A stretch of DNA of 16,939 bases, taken from contig JALRJD010000051.1 in the NCBI GenBank assembly GCA_023255165.1, positions 1 through 16,939 of the forward strand, written 5' to 3'. A program made the translations under genes and the position numbers. This DNA is from Porticoccaceae bacterium (GTDB taxonomy: Bacteria > Pseudomonadota > Gammaproteobacteria > Pseudomonadales > Porticoccaceae). Shown in pieces: positions 15,001 to 16,939 of the stretch. Position 1 is the first letter of the stretch, and the number at the start of each line of letters is the position of its first letter. Under the pieces are notes generated by a model. The model was not told the origin of the DNA. It worked only from the letters and a program-made list of their open reading frames with translations, and ran no database searches.

Positions 15001-16100
15001 TTGACTGGATCTCCGGCGCTGCGCCAGTCGCGATACCAGGGCTGAGAGACCAGCCTGGGCTCTATATGCTCAACAAACCAGTGGTAAAACGGCTGGGTTT
15101 GCGCATAGCTTCTGGCGGCTTCAAGGGTGTAGCGAATCACCAGCGGCAGATCATTGAGGTAGCCATGCTTGCCATCGCGCAGCGACAGCCGAGCGAAAAT
15201 ACCCAGTACTTTGATATGCCGCTGCAGGCCGATCAAATCAAACCAGCGCAGAAATTGCTGGTCGTCAATCTGGCCCATATCGAAGCGCTGTTCAAGCTGC
15301 TGTTTGAACCCCAGCGCCCGGTCCATGACCTGCTTGGCGGGTAGACGCAGATAACAGTCCTTGAGCAGCGAGACCAGGTCGTAGGTAACTGGCCCGACAA
15401 CCGCGTCCTGAAAATCGATAACCCCAAGCGAGCCGTCTTCCAACAACATTAAATTGCGCGAATGGTAATCCCTGTGCACCACCACCTGAGGCTGCTGCAG
15501 TGCGCTGTCGATCAACAGCTTAAACAGCTCGTCGAGCATGCTACGCTGCTCATTATCAATTTCGACCCCGACTTCAATACCGAGCAAGCGCCCAACAAAC
15601 CACTCGGCAAACAGGTCCATCTCGCTCTGCAGGCGTTGCTGGTCGTAGGCCGGGAAAACCTGCGCGGTTGGTGTCACCGCCTGAATATCCAGCAACAGCG
15701 ATTCGGCCTGCTGATAATAGTTGGCCGCCATCAGGCGCTCGGGTGACTGCGACTCGGCTAACGAACCCGCCAATAACTCCGGATGCAGCAACTGGTGACC
15801 AAAATCTTGCAACAACAAAAAACCGCGGGCAAAGTCCACTGCGAGTATTTTTGGGGTGCTGATAGCGTGACGCTGAAAACGCATGGCGACCGCGATATAG
15901 GCCGGGTTGTTTTCCTTGTCTGGCGGTGAATCGACCGCAATCAGCGAGGGTCGACCCGGCAGCCTGAAGTAGCGCCGAAACCCCGCATCACCGGCCAGCG
16001 GTTGGGGCAGAAGCGGCAGATCAAGCTGGTGGGAACTGGGCAGGCAGGCTTCGATCCAGTCGATAAAATCACGCTGGCGCTGCTTATTTAACGGGTCGAT
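14997..16100 (-). CDS. amgK: N-acetylmuramate/N-acetylglucosamine kinase AmgK, start codon non-canonical
   Basis: AmgK phosphorylates the anomeric position of MurNAc (and GlcNAc), feeding MurU. It is an aminoglycoside-phosphotransferase-like kinase: GDAGFRRYFRL is the nucleotide-binding loop, IAVDSPPDKEN the following strand with its family motif, HRDYHSRNLM the catalytic loop (Asp211, counting from base 16100) and IDFQDA the metal-binding Asp229. The first ATG is at 15884, but it would remove the ATP loop, which is plainly coded in the same frame upstream. The frame is open back to a TAG at 16107-16109 and contains no ATG, GTG or TTG in that stretch. The best start is ATC at 16098-16100 (367 aa), ten bases after AAGGA. 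This could be a true rare start or a base error. It overlaps murU by four bases and diverges from lptD. Confidence 0.85.
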   Translation of the reverse strand: MDPLNKQRQRDFIDWIEACLPSSHQLDLPLLPQPLAGDAGFRRYFRLPGRPSLIAVDSPPDKENNPAYIAVAMRFQRHAISTPKILAVDFARGFLLLQDFGHQLLHPELLAGSLAESQSPERLMAANYYQQAESLLLDIQAVTPTAQVFPAYDQQRLQSEMDLFAEWFVGRLLGIEVGVEIDNEQRSMLDELFKLLIDSALQQPQVVVHRDYHSRNLMLLEDGSLGVIDFQDAVVGPVTYDLVSLLKDCYLRLPAKQVMDRALGFKQQLEQRFDMGQIDDQQFLRWFDLIGLQRHIKVLGIFARLSLRDGKHGYLNDLPLVIRYTLEAARSYAQTQPFYHWFVEHIEPRLVSQPWYRDWRSAGDPVK

Positions 16101-16110
16101 GGCACTCTAT

Positions 16111-16115
16111 TCCTT
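16111..16115 (-). promoter_or_regulatory. Shine-Dalgarno supporting the ATC start of amgK
   Basis: The minus strand reads AAGGA here, ten bases before ATC at 16100. It is the only good ribosome site at the 5' end of the amgK frame and is just upstream of the in-frame stop, so translation should begin inside the next dozen bases. Confidence 0.45.
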
Positions 16116-16175
16116 AATTCGGTTGTCGCGGACCATTACCTGAAGGCAAAGGCGGCAAACTGAAAAGACAGTTGT

Positions 16176-16202
16176 AGTGTATTTCTGGTGTATTTAAGTC
16201 AA
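16176..16202 (-). promoter_or_regulatory. Candidate amgK promoter with an 11-base-spaced direct repeat
   Basis: On the minus strand TTGACT (16197-16202) and TACACT (16176-16181) are 15 bases apart, short for sigma-70. On the plus strand GTGTATTT occurs twice, at 16177-16184 and 16188-16195, one DNA turn apart and overlapping the promoter, so a regulator site is possible. The remaining amgK-lptD gap also holds TAAAAT at 16233-16238, a weak -10 candidate for lptD. Confidence 0.3.
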
Positions 16203-16273
16203 TTCAAGCCTCTACTCTGGCAAGATATCAGGTAAAATGCCAGCAAATTAGAAACCACTAATAAGGCGTGTCT

Positions 16274-16939
16274 TTGAGCCCTATTTTTTCTCCACAGCTC
16301 ACCACCTCGCAGAGCACGCCTGGGGCCAATCCGCGCCGGCGCAACTTCAGTCGCCGCTATCTGGTCAGCGCCATCACGTTGGCGTCTATCGGCGCCGGTC
16401 TGCCTCTCGCGACCGCGGCCGACGATGTCCATGTCACCTGGGATTGCGCCGCGGGCACGGATAATCAGTGGCTGTGTACCGAGAAACAGATTGTCACCTC
16501 GAATATTGATCGCCCGGTGCGACCCAATCGCTCCAAAGGCCCGGTTCCGGACGAACCGAGAGTTGCCGCTGTACGCAATCTCGACTGGCTGGAAGAAGAA
16601 CAGATGACCGAAGAGCAGCGGCTGAAGATTCAGGGCAACTGCTGTGGCGCTTACATTGAACCCGCGCGCACCTATCCAGACGCCAACCTCGACCCTGAGG
16701 AAGCCGCACTGCAGGTCAATGCCAACAGTACCGAAGCGCTGGAAAACAATGTCGCGCTACTCGAAGGAGATGTGCAGGTATCCCAGGGTTACCGCCAGAT
16801 TCGCAGCAACAGTGCACGCATCGATCAGGGCAAGCGCAGAGTTGAGCTGCAGGGCAATGTGCAGTTCCGCGAGCCCGGCCTGTTGCTGCTGGGAAGCAGC
16901 GCAGAGATTGATATCGACAGTAAGGAAGTCAAAATTGAA
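16274..16939 (+). CDS. lptD: LPS-assembly protein LptD, N-terminal part (continues past the window)
   Basis: LptD is the outer-membrane barrel that receives LPS from the periplasmic Lpt bridge and, with LptE, inserts it in the outer leaflet. The 222 residues here cover the signal sequence and the start of the periplasmic OstA/LptA-like beta-jellyroll (LEGDVQVSQGYRQIRSNSARID, LQGNVQFREPGLLLLGSSAEID). Cys58, Cys68 and the pair Cys123/Cys124 lie before that fold, as in Pseudomonas-type LptD. The frame is closed by TAA at 16262-16264. Two starts exist: GTG 16268 and TTG 16274. TAAGG at 16262-16266 is seven bases before TTG but only one before GTG, so TTG is preferred. The signal peptide is long, with an Arg-rich n-region (RRRNFSRRYL) and cleavage near ATA|ADD (residue 48). 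amgK diverges from it, as in Pseudomonas. Confidence 0.93.
   Translation, partial: MSPIFSPQLTTSQSTPGANPRRRNFSRRYLVSAITLASIGAGLPLATAADDVHVTWDCAAGTDNQWLCTEKQIVTSNIDRPVRPNRSKGPVPDEPRVAAVRNLDWLEEEQMTEEQRLKIQGNCCGAYIEPARTYPDANLDPEEAALQVNANSTEALENNVALLEGDVQVSQGYRQIRSNSARIDQGKRRVELQGNVQFREPGLLLLGSSAEIDIDSKEVKIE

Noticed and set aside
15882..15884. ATG as the start of amgK
   Set aside because: It would remove the conserved nucleotide-binding loop coded in the same frame upstream, and it has no ribosome site.
1..16939. Defence, mobile-element, CRISPR, tRNA or biosynthetic cluster features
   Set aside because: Nearly all bases are in recognisable core genes; no transposase, integrase, spaced repeat array, cloverleaf sequence or accessory cluster was found.

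Overview
This window reads as chromosomal core DNA of a Gram-negative gammaproteobacterium. It carries LPS-export genes (lptE, lptD), apolipoprotein N-acyltransferase (lnt), the ybeZ-ybeY-corC-lnt block downstream of miaB, the leuS-lptE-holA block, and an amgK-murU pair divergent from lptD as in Pseudomonas. This points to the Pseudomonadales/Cellvibrionales side of the class, probably a free-living aquatic lineage. The lineage is an inference from gene order and protein resemblance; no 16S or marker search was possible. No rRNA, tRNA, CRISPR array, phage or IS element was recognised.

Layout. Bases 1-121 do not belong with what follows. They hold the tail of an unidentified gene, a stop, and a strong ribosome binding site plus GTG start fused in frame to the C-terminal half of miaB. 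From 845 to 5467 (plus strand) a compact operon encodes YbeZ (PhoH-like ATPase), YbeY (rRNA maturation endonuclease), CorC, Lnt and an exported peroxiredoxin, with ATGA overlaps at ybeY/corC and corC/lnt. Convergent to it (minus strand, 5499-7870) lie a DauA-like SulP transporter and an unrecognised lipoprotein; each has a short tandem repeat at or near its 5' end. From 8036 to 12274 (plus) run leuS, lptE and holA. Convergent again (minus, 16100-12312) is a five-gene cluster: amgK, murU, a VanZ-like membrane protein, a DUF2007 protein and a DASS/SLC13 anion symporter. Three of its four junctions are ATGA/GTGA overlaps. The window ends inside lptD (plus), which diverges from amgK.

How the genes fit together. 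Much of the window serves the cell envelope: Lnt matures lipoproteins such as LptE, LptE and LptD form the outer-membrane LPS translocon, and AmgK with MurU recycles MurNAc to UDP-MurNAc. The remainder is translation and ribosome biogenesis (MiaB, YbeZ/YbeY, LeuS), replication (HolA) and anion import (SulP, DASS).

I found no convincing new multi-gene system. The points most worth checking are the miaB junction at about base 121, the lack of any ATG/GTG/TTG start for the N-terminal part of amgK (best candidate ATC), two tandem repeats in the sulP/lipoprotein unit, and a transporter/VanZ/DUF2007 trio joined to the MurNAc-recycling genes.
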